A stretch of DNA of 64,000 bases from NCBI GenBank assembly GCA_046538075.1, contig JBKHJN010000005.1, forward strand, positions 43,036-107,035. The letters are read 5' to 3'. The notes under the pieces were generated by a model. The model saw only the letters and a program-made list of their open reading frames with translations. It was not told the origin of the DNA and made no database searches. A program made the translations under genes and the position numbers. The stretch is from Desulfobacca_B sp046538075 (GTDB lineage Bacteria > Desulfobacterota > Desulfobaccia > Desulfobaccales > Desulfobaccaceae). This document shows positions 1-9,050 of the stretch, piece by piece (positions within the stretch are counted from its first letter, which is position 1; each line of letters starts with the position of its first letter).

Positions 1-738
1 CGGGCCCAGGATCTCTATGGCGTGCTGAATGGCGTCGACTACGCGACCTGGGATCCCTCCGTAGATACCTTTATTGCCTCGTCTTTTAACCGGGAAAATC
101 AGACCGGCAAAAAAATCTGCAAGGCTGACCTGGCCAGATACTTCGACTTGACAATTCCGGAAAACCAGCCGTTGATCGGCATGACCACCAGACTCACGGA
201 ACGCAAGGGCATTGAGTTGGTGCGAGACATCATGGAAGAGCTGATGAGTCTGAACGTCGCCTTTGTCATCCAGGCAACCGGGGAAGAGCGCCACCAATAT
301 TTTTTCACCGAATTTCAGCAGCGCTACCCCCGCCAGGTTGGGGTCAGAATCGGCTATTCCGAGGAGCTGGCCCACAAAATCATCGCCGGCTCGGACATTT
401 TCCTGATGCCCTCGCGCTATGAACCATGCGGCCTTGATCAGCTCTATTGCCTGCGCTACGGCACCATCCCGGTGGTCCGGGCCACCGGAGGCCTGGACGA
501 AACTATCGAGGATTATGACCCTCAGAGCCGAGAAGGAACCGGCTTCAAATTTCACAATTATACGGCCGGCGACTTGTTGGTCGCCATCCAGCGAGCCTTG
601 TCGGTTTATCAGGATCAAACCGCCTGGAACAAACTGATCCACCAGGCCATGGGAAAGGATTTTTCCTGGGACAGGTCGGTCCAGAAATATGTCGAACTTT
701 ATCAAAAGGCCAAGGGAAAGAGGTCTCTCCCCCGCTGA
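1..738 (+). CDS. glgA: Glycogen/starch synthase, C-terminal part (5' end outside window)
   Basis: The frame is open from base 1, so the gene begins upstream; 245 codons are visible. It would transfer glucose from ADP-glucose (or UDP-glucose) to a growing alpha-1,4-glucan in the cytoplasm. The visible part opens with the GlgA-type stretch GVLNGVDYATWDP, continues through a GT-B C-terminal Rossmann half (MTTRLTERKGIEL) and contains the nucleotide-sugar motif SRYEPCGLDQLYCLRYG with its conserved Glu, followed by TGGLDETI. These match glycosyltransferase family 5. A GTG at 22 is not the real start because homology continues upstream of it. The histidine kinase starts 18 bases downstream, so the two may be co-transcribed. 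Sugar donor is not decidable from this half. Confidence 0.93.
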   Translation, partial: RAQDLYGVLNGVDYATWDPSVDTFIASSFNRENQTGKKICKADLARYFDLTIPENQPLIGMTTRLTERKGIELVRDIMEELMSLNVAFVIQATGEERHQYFFTEFQQRYPRQVGVRIGYSEELAHKIIAGSDIFLMPSRYEPCGLDQLYCLRYGTIPVVRATGGLDETIEDYDPQSREGTGFKFHNYTAGDLLVAIQRALSVYQDQTAWNKLIHQAMGKDFSWDRSVQKYVELYQKAKGKRSLPR

Positions 739-756
739 GGAGCTTGCTCTAGAACC

Positions 757-3111
757 ATGTCGCAACAGTGGGCATTTCTAACCCAACTCATCGAACTTTT
801 TACCTCTTCGGTAAGCTATGGCGAGCGCCTGGATAACTTTGTCCATCTGATGGCTCGGAATCTAAACTTTGATCTGGCCCTGTTCTTTGTCCTGGAAAAA
901 GAGAAACAACGCCTGGTTCTCAACACCAGCAGCAAGGGATTGCTGTCTTCGGCTAAATTGATCGAGTTCCCGCTAGGGAAAGGGTTGGTGGGAATTACGG
1001 CCCAGAGCCGGGAAAACCAAATCGCCTATCGGGACGACCCCGAGGTTTCCCAGGCCAATTGCCCGGTGGAAGTGCTGCAGCCTGACTATCAGACTCTGGC
1101 CAGCTTTCCGGTAGCAGACGACAATTTCTTGTACGGGGTGCTGCTCCTGGTGGATAAAAAACACCGCAAGCTAGACGCCGCCACCCTGAAGTTGATCAAA
1201 CTGGCCTGCCGCATGTTAGCCGGGACTATCCGCCAGGCCCTGCGCCACGATGAGACCAAAAAACGGATCGCCGAGTTATCGGCCTTATTTGAAATCGGCA
1301 AAGCCATTAGTTCCACCACCGAACTCGATGCCCTGTTGGAACGCATTGTCAGTACCAGTGCCAAGATCATCAACGCCCGGGGGGCGATCTTAAGAATCAT
1401 TGATGAACAGACCGGCACCCCCAGGGTAGCTTCGGAATACGGCAATGTCTCTCTGGCCTGTCCTTTCATGCTGCCTTCGAGATTGCAAGCCGCGGTGGTT
1501 AGTGGGGAACTGCCTTTTGTATCAGCTAGTTTTCCCAACAGCAAAGGCCAGGTCCATTCCTATCTGGGAGTGCCTTTGAATTTCAAGGGCCACCTAAAAG
1601 GGATGCTCTGTGTCTATGATAAGATGTCGGAGACCCAAGAATTCCAGGAATTTGACGAGGAAAATCGCCAACTCCTGTTCACCATGGCCGGGATGATCAC
1701 CAGCAGTATAGAAAGCGCCCTGACCTTCCAGGAATTAGAATCGCTGGCGGAGAAAAATGAACGGATGGTCCGGGTGCTTACCGTGTTGCAGGAAATTTCC
1801 TGGGCCTTGATGACCACTGTCCGGATGGATAAGATTTTAGACATCATCCTTAATGCCCTGACCCTGGAAAATGGTTTAGGATATGATCGCGCCATAGTGC
1901 TGCTGTTGGATGAAGAGCGCCAGGCCCTGAAGGCCGTCAAGGGTTTGCTGCGACGCTCCACTCCCTCGCCTTTAACTTTACGGGAAGCTTTGATGTTGCC
2001 GGTGGAGCCCCGGGCCGAAGGCGAGCTGGAGAAGCTCCTCCCCCAATTGCAGGTCCCTTTACAGGAAGATCAGGGTATCCTGGCCCGGACCGTGTTGCAG
2101 AAAAAGCCGTTTCATATTACCCAGGCTGAACAGGATCCCCGGGTTAATCAGGAATTGCGGCGATTGTATGATACCCAGGAATTTGTTTCCGTGCCCCTTA
2201 TCGTCAAAGATCAGGTCACCGGAGCCATTGTAGTTGACAATCAGCAGTCAAAACGGGCCATTCGGGAGGAGGATGTCCAGATCCTTACCATGTTCGCCAA
2301 CCAGGCGGTTCTGGCCATTGAAAATTCCCGACTCTACAGCACTATTGAGGCCAATGCCCGAGAGCTTTCCTTGATCCGCGAACGGATGTTAGAGTCCGAC
2401 CGGTTGGCAGCCCTAAGCGGCCTGGCTCAGGGAATGGCCCACGAGATCCGCAACCCCCTGACTTCCATTGGCGGCTTTGCCCGACGCATCAGCAAAAAAG
2501 TAGGCAAGGATTCCCCACTTAGGCATGATGTGGAAGTCATCACCCATGAAGTCGAGCGTTTGGAAAAACTCCTGCGAGAGGTGCTGGATTTTTCTGGGGT
2601 CAATCTGGGTTATTATGAGGAGCATCAACTCAACCAGATAATTGAAGATGCCCTGACCCTTATTGAAAGGGATCTTGCCAGCAGCAATATTAAAATAGTC
2701 AAAGACTTTGCCCTGCTGCCGCTGGTCCATTGTGATGATCGCCAAATTAAGCAGGTATTTTATAATCTTTTCCAAAATGCCCGCCAGGCCATGGGAAAGG
2801 GGGGGACGCTTACCATTCGAACTTATCCGGTGGAAAAGCCCGACGGCCTGTATGCGGCCGCCGCTATATCGGATACGGGCGGAGGGATACCGATTGAGTT
2901 GGTGCATAATATCTTCAATCCGTTTTTCACTACCAAGGAGTTTGGCACCGGCCTCGGTCTTTCCATTGCCCAGCGGATTGTCTCCCGCCACTACGGGGAA
3001 ATCGAGATCATCAATGAATTGGGCAAGGGCGTTACCTTTATTGTTACATTGCCGATTACTAAATATTGTCTGATTAACCCGCCGGAAGACCAGGAACCTC
3101 AAACCAAATGA
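757..3111 (+). CDS. Triple-GAF sensor histidine kinase
   Basis: A 784-residue cytosolic-looking sensor kinase with no transmembrane segment or signal peptide. Three GAF-like regions precede the kinase (roughly residues 15-165, 170-325 and 345-530). The dimerisation domain has the H-box GMAHEIRNPLTSIGGFARR with the phospho-accepting His at 562. The ATP-binding domain shows an N-box (YNLFQNARQA, about 669-678), G1 box (SDTGGGIP, about 704) and G2 box (GTGLGLSIAQ, 730-739). GAF domains bind small ligands, haem or bilins; no chromophore Cys was identified, so the signal is unknown. The next gene is a stand-alone receiver 26 bases downstream, which is very likely its partner. Confidence 0.93.
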   Translation: MSQQWAFLTQLIELFTSSVSYGERLDNFVHLMARNLNFDLALFFVLEKEKQRLVLNTSSKGLLSSAKLIEFPLGKGLVGITAQSRENQIAYRDDPEVSQANCPVEVLQPDYQTLASFPVADDNFLYGVLLLVDKKHRKLDAATLKLIKLACRMLAGTIRQALRHDETKKRIAELSALFEIGKAISSTTELDALLERIVSTSAKIINARGAILRIIDEQTGTPRVASEYGNVSLACPFMLPSRLQAAVVSGELPFVSASFPNSKGQVHSYLGVPLNFKGHLKGMLCVYDKMSETQEFQEFDEENRQLLFTMAGMITSSIESALTFQELESLAEKNERMVRVLTVLQEISWALMTTVRMDKILDIILNALTLENGLGYDRAIVLLLDEERQALKAVKGLLRRSTPSPLTLREALMLPVEPRAEGELEKLLPQLQVPLQEDQGILARTVLQKKPFHITQAEQDPRVNQELRRLYDTQEFVSVPLIVKDQVTGAIVVDNQQSKRAIREEDVQILTMFANQAVLAIENSRLYSTIEANARELSLIRERMLESDRLAALSGLAQGMAHEIRNPLTSIGGFARRISKKVGKDSPLRHDVEVITHEVERLEKLLREVLDFSGVNLGYYEEHQLNQIIEDALTLIERDLASSNIKIVKDFALLPLVHCDDRQIKQVFYNLFQNARQAMGKGGTLTIRTYPVEKPDGLYAAAAISDTGGGIPIELVHNIFNPFFTTKEFGTGLGLSIAQRIVSRHYGEIEIINELGKGVTFIVTLPITKYCLINPPEDQEPQTK

Positions 3112-3137
3112 TGATTGCTCAGTTTTAGAGGAGGAGG

Positions 3138-3494
3138 ATGATGAAAAAGATTCTGGTGGCGGATGATGAAATGAGCATCCGGCTGCTTTATAGTGAGGAA
3201 CTGAAAGACGAAGGTTACGAAGTCTACACTGCCGCAGATGGAAAGGAAGCCCTGGAAATTGTGGAAAAAATTCCGCTGGACCTGGTTATTCTGGATATTA
3301 AAATGCCGGAGATGAGCGGTATCGAGGTCCTGCGCCAGATCAAGGAAAAAAATCCCCAGTTGCCAGTGCTGCTAAGCTCGGCCTATAGTGAATACAAACA
3401 GGATTTCGGAACCTGGGCCTCAGAAGAATATCTGGTCAAATCTTCTGACCTGGAGGACCTCAAATCCGCGGTGAAAAGGCACCTTAAAGACTAG
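3138..3494 (+). CDS. Single-domain response regulator (CheY-like receiver)
   Basis: A 118-residue receiver domain with no output domain. The acidic pocket is at D9/D10, the phospho-acceptor is D53 in LVILDIKMPEMSG, a Ser pair sits near residue 81 (LLSSAYSE), and the conserved Lys lies in EYLVKSSD. A strong Shine-Dalgarno (gaggagg) precedes tandem ATGs; the first at 3138 was kept and the second is equally possible. Placed directly after the GAF kinase, it probably receives phosphate from H562 of that protein. Having no DNA-binding part, it must act by protein contact or pass phosphate onward. The output is unknown. Confidence 0.92.
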   Translation: MMKKILVADDEMSIRLLYSEELKDEGYEVYTAADGKEALEIVEKIPLDLVILDIKMPEMSGIEVLRQIKEKNPQLPVLLSSAYSEYKQDFGTWASEEYLVKSSDLEDLKSAVKRHLKD

Positions 3495-3754
3495 CCTGCG
3501 GCAACCTCCGGTCCTCCCTGGAGAAAACCGTAATTAAAATTGGCAACATAGGTGATGCTGGTCGGAGCTAACAAATTATCGATGACCACTGTCATGAATC
3601 TGGTCGGCCATCCTTTGGAATGCTCTAAAGCCGCTGCCCCCTGGTTATGATCATCTGCCGTTATGTGACGATCACTTTGGAAACCGAGGGGCTGGGCCAT
3701 TGCCGGCGGCCAAGCCCGGCTCGGCCGCCGCCATCAGCGACGATTACCCCTGCC
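3495..3754. other. Intergenic region between convergent genes, with GC-rich hairpin
   Basis: No supported gene. The flanking genes converge here. An 8-bp perfect stem (cggcggcc at 3704-3711 with ggccgccg at 3723-3730, 11-base loop) could stop transcription from either side, but no T-tract follows, so calling it a terminator is an inference. Confidence 0.5.
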
Positions 3755-4435
3755 TCATATCAGTAATAGCGCCCCTCCCACCAAGGTCAAAATCCCAAAA
3801 ATAATCAGAGAAAAAAATGATGCCAGCAGCAAGGCTAGCAAGGCCCGCAGACGGGATAAATTAAAGACCTGCAGCAAGGCTTTGAATTCCACAATCAGGC
3901 ACCACAGGCTGGCCATAATTCCGCCTGCCACCGGAAGAAAAGTAGCAACTAAAGGGGCATTGGAGTAGGCAATAACCCGGAAGGCGGCTTCAAAACTCGG
4001 CTGCCGCCCTCCCACCAGCAACACCGCCAACAGCAGGAAAAAGCTGGAGACAAATTGAGTCGCCAACACCAGCACTGGCACCATCAGGCTTATTCCCACC
4101 ACCAGTCGGGGTCCTAAATTTACTGAATTAGTGATCAACAGGGACACCCACGAACCCATATTGCCGATTAGCAGAAGTTGAATCAACTGCCAGTAGAGAG
4201 AGGCCAACATGCCGGCCGTCCCCAGGATCAAAGCAAAACCCAGGGGAACCGCCAATCCCCCCTGAAGGTCCAGGTGCCGGAAAAACTCTCCCGGACGAGT
4301 CAAGATCATCCCGATCGTATGGACCAAGGCAACCAATATCGGCTGGTCGGGGTCTTCCCAGGGAATGGCCTCCGGAGTCTCGGCAAGCCCGGAACCCGGC
4401 ACTTCATCTCCAACCCATTCCAACGGCAGATTCAT
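3755..4435 (-). CDS. Yip1-domain integral membrane protein
   Basis: A 226-residue membrane protein. A hydrophilic N-terminus of about 30 residues (rich in Glu, Pro and Asp) is followed by the phrase ILTRPGEFFRHLDLQGGL, typical at the start of bacterial Yip1-family domains, then five or so hydrophobic segments through to the C-terminus. Bacterial Yip1 proteins are of unknown function. The start codon overlaps the stop of the upstream gene by 4 bases (ATGA), so the two are translationally coupled and probably work together at the inner membrane. Confidence 0.8.
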   Translation of the reverse strand: MNLPLEWVGDEVPGSGLAETPEAIPWEDPDQPILVALVHTIGMILTRPGEFFRHLDLQGGLAVPLGFALILGTAGMLASLYWQLIQLLLIGNMGSWVSLLITNSVNLGPRLVVGISLMVPVLVLATQFVSSFFLLLAVLLVGGRQPSFEAAFRVIAYSNAPLVATFLPVAGGIMASLWCLIVEFKALLQVFNLSRLRALLALLLASFFSLIIFGILTLVGGALLLI

Positions 4436-4863
4436 GTCCGCGCCCTTTCCATTAACTCCTTAATTTCTTTTGGATGCTCAATGCCATAAAGCATGATCAC
4501 CGATTTATCCGCGGATTGCGGCTTAACGATCACATTACCTACCCGGAGCAAGGTCTGGGTTAATCCGCGCCGCATTTCTATCTGATCCACCTCGGTCCAG
4601 GCCAATCTTTCCAGTTGGGCCGGGAAACGCCTTATTCTACTGATTCCCTGGGGAGAGATGTGGTATTCTTGATTCCATTTAAGATAAAAGACTCCCAGGA
4701 GCAAAATTATCCCGATGATCAGCCCGCGTTGGGGCGTAAGCCCAAGTTGCTGGCTAAACTGGGGATTAAGGTAAGGCCCCAGCACACAAAGGGCGATGGC
4801 TACATAATAGACTAAAAAGGCCCGCCAGGAAGGAGAAAGGACCCGGGTTTGGGAAATGGCCAT
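4432..4863 (-). CDS. Small membrane protein with PH-like domain
   Basis: 143 residues: two N-terminal hydrophobic segments (about 14-32 and 46-62), then a soluble beta-rich part beginning YHISPQGISRIRRFP and including LAWTEVDQIEMRRG. That pattern (short transmembrane hairpin followed by a W-T-E-V-D/I-E-x-x-R-G strand) is what bacterial PH-like (DUF304/bPH2) proteins show. No catalytic residues are seen. Good Shine-Dalgarno (gaggag) before the ATG at 4863. It is the first gene of a coupled pair with the Yip1-domain protein. The specific role is unknown. Confidence 0.65.
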   Translation of the reverse strand: MAISQTRVLSPSWRAFLVYYVAIALCVLGPYLNPQFSQQLGLTPQRGLIIGIILLLGVFYLKWNQEYHISPQGISRIRRFPAQLERLAWTEVDQIEMRRGLTQTLLRVGNVIVKPQSADKSVIMLYGIEHPKEIKELMERART

Positions 4864-4982
4864 ATTCAGATCTCCTCATTCGTCGCCCCAGCTTCAAAAT
4901 TAGACCCGTGGCTTGTTAAATCTGGCGCTCGCCCGAGGCTATTTCCGAATCTGACTCTCATAACATGGGGATGGGAAAAAGG

Positions 4983-5273
4983 TTAACGGTAAACTATTTG
5001 AAATCCTGACTGGTCTCCCTGATAAGGCTCCCACCGGACTTTTACCTCTTTGACCCAGGCGGAGGGCGGCCCCTGATAACACCAGTCGATAACCTGCTCC
5101 ACTGCCTGCTTATCGCCTTCGAAGAGGGCTTCCACCCCGCCCCCGGGCAGGTTGCGGACCCAGCCGTTTACTCCATATTGCCGGGCTTGGTCTCGGGTAT
5201 TGGCCCGGAAAAAGACTCCTTGGACCATGCCATCGATAAGTACTCGAGCCCGTACCAGTTCCTCTGTGCTCAT
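4983..5273 (-). CDS. acyP: Acylphosphatase
   Basis: A 96-residue acylphosphatase, which hydrolyses carboxyl-phosphate bonds of acyl phosphates in the cytosol. The phosphate-binding loop GMVQGVFFRANT carries the catalytic Arg (R23), and GWVRNLPGG carries the catalytic Asn (N41). Length and the C-terminal GFQIVYR ending match the family. Its ATG overlaps the last codons of ligA by 4 bases, so it is co-translated with the ligase; that pairing is genomic convenience as far as can be told. Confidence 0.95.
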   Translation of the reverse strand: MSTEELVRARVLIDGMVQGVFFRANTRDQARQYGVNGWVRNLPGGGVEALFEGDKQAVEQVIDWCYQGPPSAWVKEVKVRWEPYQGDQSGFQIVYR

Positions 5274-7306
5274 GCACTCCTCCGTAATAAGTCTTGAAAG
5301 GCTGCTTCGTCCAGAATCGTCACTCCCAGATTCTGGGCCTTGGCGTATTTGCTGCCTGGTTCAGCGCCGACCACGACATAATCGGTTTTGGCCGATACCG
5401 AAGAACTGACCTTGCCGCCCCGGGCCACTACCAAGGCCTTGGCTTCCTCACGAGAATAATGTTCCAGGCCTCCGGTAAAAACAAAGGTCTTGCCGGCCAT
5501 GGGGGTCTCGGGGGAAGGCTCTGGGGGTTGAATCTCCAGCCCGGCCGCCAGAAGTTCGTCCAGCTGCCTCTGATGATGGGGATTCTGAAAATAATCCCGG
5601 ATGCTGTTGGCCACCTGGGGTCCCACCCCTTCCACCTGCAGCAGTTCCTCCCGGCTGGCCTGCCTTAAGGCTTCCAGGGATTGGAAGTGCCGGGCCAACA
5701 GGTTAGCCGTAACCTCACCCACATAGCGAATCCCCAAAGCATAGATAAACCGGCCCAACGCCGGCCGCTTGCTGGCCTGGATGGCGGAGATGATATTTTT
5801 GGCTGATTTTTCGGCGAATCGCTCCAGGGGGGTCAGCTCGGCTTCGGTCAATCTGTACAGATCACTAAGCTTTTGAATCAAACCATTATCCACTAGTTGT
5901 TCAACGATCTTCTCCCCTAGGCCATCGATATCCATCGCTCCTTTGCTGGTAAAATGCAGAATCGACCTTTTGAGGACGGCCACACATTGGGGATTGGGAC
6001 AGCGGGTGACCGCCTCCCCCGGCGGGCGCACCAGTTTCGTGCCGCATACCGGACAATGGGTCGGCATCTCAAAGGGGACAGTATGCTCCGGGCGGCGCTC
6101 TTTAATCACCTTAACCACCTCCGGGATCACCTCTCCGGCCCGTTGTACGAGGATCCAATCTCCGATCCGCACGTCCTTGCGCCTGACTTCATCTTCATTA
6201 TGCAAGGTGGCCCGGCTTACCTTCACTCCGCCCACTTCCACCGGTTCCATGATCGCCGTCGGGGTTACCGCCCCGGTGCGGCCCACCCGGACCCGGATAT
6301 CCAATACCCGGGTAGTAGCCTGGGTGGCGGCAAATTTAAAGGCCAGCGCCCAGCGGGGACTGCGGGCTTTGGTGCCCAGCCGGCCCTGAAGAGCCCGCGA
6401 GTTGACCTTGATGACCATGCCGTCGATCTCATATGGCAGCCCATGGCGCTGCTGTTCTAAGCGGCGGTGATAGTCAATGGCGGCTTCAATTCCGGAACAC
6501 TGTTCGATGTTGGGGTTGATGCGAAACCCCCAGACCCTCAGCGCCTGCAACACTTCCCAGTGGGTGGTAAACTCGCGGCCCATTACTTCTCCCACCCCAT
6601 AGCAATAGATATTCAACGGCCGCTGGGCGGTGATGGCCGAGTCCAGCTGCCGCAAGGACCCGGCCGCGGCATTGCGGGGATTGGCAAAGGGCGGCTCTCC
6701 TTTGGTTAGCCGCTGCTCATTAAGCTTTTTAAAGTCGGCGGTTTCGATATAAACTTCGCCCCGCACCTCCAGCCGCGCCGGCACCGGCTCCCCGGTTTTG
6801 AGCAACGCCAAAGGAATGGTGTGGATGGTTTTCAAATTCTGGGTGACATTTTCCCCCCGCCAGCCATCGCCGCGGGTCGAACCGACCACCAGTGGCCCGT
6901 TTTCATAGACCAGCTCCACCGCCACCCCGTCCAATTTGGGCTCCACCACATAGTCGATCTGGTCCTCGGTGCGCAAAAATCGCTTCAGACGCTGTTCAAA
7001 CTCCCGGGCCTCGGCCTCGGTAAAGGCATTCTCCAGAGAGAGCATGGGGATGCGATGCTCAACCGTCTCAAACTTATCTAGCGGCGGTGCCCCCACCCGC
7101 TGGGTGGGCGAGTCCGGGGTAATCAGTTCCGGGTACTGTTCCTCCAGTCGGAGGAGTTCCTGCATCAACCGGTCAAATTCGGCATCCGAGATCTCCGGCT
7201 CATCCAGCACATAATAGCGATAGTTGTGATAATGAATCTGCTTGCGCAATTCTTGGGCTCGCTGGATGGTTTGGGGGTCCAGAGGTTTAGAATGAGCCTT
7301 TCCCAT
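5270..7306 (-). CDS. ligA: NAD+-dependent DNA ligase
   Basis: A full-length (678 aa) bacterial replicative ligase that seals nicks using NAD+. Visible parts in order: domain Ia with the NAD-binding YHNYRYYVLDEPEISDAEFD; the adenylation motif VEPKLDGVAVEL with the nucleophilic Lys at 124; OB fold; a four-Cys zinc finger (CPVCGTKL and CPNPQC); helix-hairpin-helix repeats (for example VEGVGPQVANSI); and a C-terminal BRCT domain from about residue 600 (GKTFVFTGGLEHYSREEA). The gene sits 69 bases downstream of the methyltransferase gene and overlaps acyP by 4 bases. Confidence 0.98.
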   Translation of the reverse strand: MGKAHSKPLDPQTIQRAQELRKQIHYHNYRYYVLDEPEISDAEFDRLMQELLRLEEQYPELITPDSPTQRVGAPPLDKFETVEHRIPMLSLENAFTEAEAREFEQRLKRFLRTEDQIDYVVEPKLDGVAVELVYENGPLVVGSTRGDGWRGENVTQNLKTIHTIPLALLKTGEPVPARLEVRGEVYIETADFKKLNEQRLTKGEPPFANPRNAAAGSLRQLDSAITAQRPLNIYCYGVGEVMGREFTTHWEVLQALRVWGFRINPNIEQCSGIEAAIDYHRRLEQQRHGLPYEIDGMVIKVNSRALQGRLGTKARSPRWALAFKFAATQATTRVLDIRVRVGRTGAVTPTAIMEPVEVGGVKVSRATLHNEDEVRRKDVRIGDWILVQRAGEVIPEVVKVIKERRPEHTVPFEMPTHCPVCGTKLVRPPGEAVTRCPNPQCVAVLKRSILHFTSKGAMDIDGLGEKIVEQLVDNGLIQKLSDLYRLTEAELTPLERFAEKSAKNIISAIQASKRPALGRFIYALGIRYVGEVTANLLARHFQSLEALRQASREELLQVEGVGPQVANSIRDYFQNPHHQRQLDELLAAGLEIQPPEPSPETPMAGKTFVFTGGLEHYSREEAKALVVARGGKVSSSVSAKTDYVVVGAEPGSKYAKAQNLGVTILDEAAFQDLLRRSA

Positions 7307-7375
7307 TCCTTAACAGGGCCTCAACAATTTCTCTATCTTGCCAGGATTAACCACTCGACAATTGTCAGCAAACGG

Positions 7376-8734
7376 TCATCTGGCATTTGAATAGCTCAGG
7401 AATTTTGAACTGTACTTGTGATCAAAATCCCTGTCAACCTGCACTAACCCTTGCTTGATCAACCGGGCGTTCACAAAAGTCCGGTTGGCCAGATACAAAT
7501 AGGCATATAAGCTTTTGTCCTGATCATAATTCCCGGTCTTGTCGAACCGTAAATATACTTTGCTTCCCTCTACAACCTCTCTGAGATACTCCATTGCTTT
7601 CTCGGCCTTCTCGGGGTCCTCTTGCAACCCCAGTAGTCGCACCCGCTGCCCGTTTTCCAACAAAAGCTGGGTCGGCGACAGCACCTGCCGCACCCGATGA
7701 TACTTTTGGGGTCCAGGAGACTGCAAGTCGATCCGGGACCCAAAGTTCTGTCGCTTGGGATCGCATCTCTTGTCAAAACGGATCGGGTCCCGGAAGATAT
7801 AGGGCAGGCTGGCAATCCGGGCTTCATAATCAATGCTGGCATCTTCTTGATAAATAATCTGGCATTCGCTGCTAGCCAGCAGGGAGGCTTGTTGCAGACC
7901 CAGTTTGTCTTTGATCAAAGGTAAAAAATCCTCATTGATTTCATAGCCGATGGACTGGCGGTCCAGGTTCTTGGCGGCCAGGGAGGTAGTGCCACTCCCT
8001 AAAAAGGGATCTAGAACCGTCTCCCCGACAAAGCTGAACATCTTGATCAGCCGCCGGGGCAACTCCTCCGGAAACATGGCCAGATGGCGCTCTTGTTTCT
8101 CGCCGGGAAAATTCCAATGCCCCTGAAAATAGGTATTCCATTCCTCCCGGCTCAGACGGGAGCGCTCCTTTAGGTCTTGGGGGACCGGGGGCGGCGCACC
8201 CAATTTCTTAAAGATCAGGATAAATTCGTAATCCAGTTTCAACAGGCCATTGCGGGGATAGGGAAAGGAGCCCATGATGGTGGCGCCGCCGCTGGTATGG
8301 CAGCTAGTGACCTTTTGCCAGATGATCGCGCCCAAATAATCAAAGCCGATGGTTTCGCAGAATTTGATGATCTCGGTGCGGATGGGGATGATCTTATAGC
8401 GGCCATAATAGGCGGCCCGGGCAAATTGGTCGCCGATGTTGATGCACAGCCGGCAGCCGGGATGCAGGACCCGGCAGCATTCCTGCCAGACCAGGTTAAG
8501 GTGGTTAATGTAGCTTTCATAGCTTTCATGGTAACCGATCTGGCCGGCGGGCCCATAGTCTTTCAATTGCCAGTAAGGGGGTGAGGTAATGACCAGATGG
8601 ACAGACTGGTCTGGCACCAAGCGCATGTCGCGGGAATCGCCAAAGATAATCTGATGTCTGGTTAACAAAAGCTCCCCCGGGCATAGATGGCGCTGCTGAA
8701 AACTTAATCTCCATAGTACCTTTTCAGTCGTCAA
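7376..8734 (-). CDS. DNA amino-methyltransferase fused to a C-terminal SNase-like domain
   Basis: 452 residues. Residues 25-280 form a beta-class DNA methyltransferase: the catalytic motif IV TSPPYW (50-55) precedes the SAM-binding motif DPFLGSGTT (242-250), the circular order of that class. An SPPY motif can make N4-methylcytosine or N6-methyladenine. After a linker, residues about 344-450 resemble staphylococcal nuclease: VRLLGLQEDPEKAEKAMEYL, then NRTFVNARLIKQGLVQVD. The SNase R35 position seems kept (R366) but the second catalytic Arg (the DKYGRG motif) appears replaced by Lys in YDQDKSLYAYLY, so nuclease activity is doubtful. No restriction gene is adjacent. The start is TTG at 8734; no good ATG exists upstream of the conserved region, so the exact start is unsure. 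Confidence 0.85.
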   Translation of the reverse strand: MTTEKVLWRLSFQQRHLCPGELLLTRHQIIFGDSRDMRLVPDQSVHLVITSPPYWQLKDYGPAGQIGYHESYESYINHLNLVWQECCRVLHPGCRLCINIGDQFARAAYYGRYKIIPIRTEIIKFCETIGFDYLGAIIWQKVTSCHTSGGATIMGSFPYPRNGLLKLDYEFILIFKKLGAPPPVPQDLKERSRLSREEWNTYFQGHWNFPGEKQERHLAMFPEELPRRLIKMFSFVGETVLDPFLGSGTTSLAAKNLDRQSIGYEINEDFLPLIKDKLGLQQASLLASSECQIIYQEDASIDYEARIASLPYIFRDPIRFDKRCDPKRQNFGSRIDLQSPGPQKYHRVRQVLSPTQLLLENGQRVRLLGLQEDPEKAEKAMEYLREVVEGSKVYLRFDKTGNYDQDKSLYAYLYLANRTFVNARLIKQGLVQVDRDFDHKYSSKFLSYSNAR

Positions 8735-9050
8735 ACGTCAAGCTGAAGCCAGTGGCTTCGCTGCCCAGACAGCTGGCTTGAATCTGCCCCACCTTTTGCA
8801 AAACAAATGTCGATTACCTTTGGGGTGGTGGCAACCAGGGGCTAAGAGCGGATACTATCAAAGAACAGCAGTGTCGAATAGGCTTGGAATTTAGTTAGCA
8901 ATTCCAAATAAGACTTAAAGTTTTTAAAAGCAATATTTCCTTTGAGCGCTGGCACTACTTACAGGCCATTGGGTACCGTCAGGTACGATTTGGCTCTGAT
9001 ATTAAAGACTTTATTCAATTTGGAGCCGCGTCTGAGATGTTATAACGGGC
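8735..9050. other. Intergenic region with short inverted repeats
   Basis: A 316-base gap with no supported gene. It contains GAAGCC-agt-GGCTTC at 8745-8759, just ahead of the methyltransferase start and a possible operator. It also holds an 8-bp perfect hairpin TTGGAATT/AATTCCAA at 8884-8907 downstream of the tandem-repeat gene. Confidence 0.4.

Noticed and set aside
3491..3700. A 69-codon minus-strand ORF between convergent genes
   Set aside because: No recognisable motifs, no Shine-Dalgarno noted, and it ends inside the response regulator stop.
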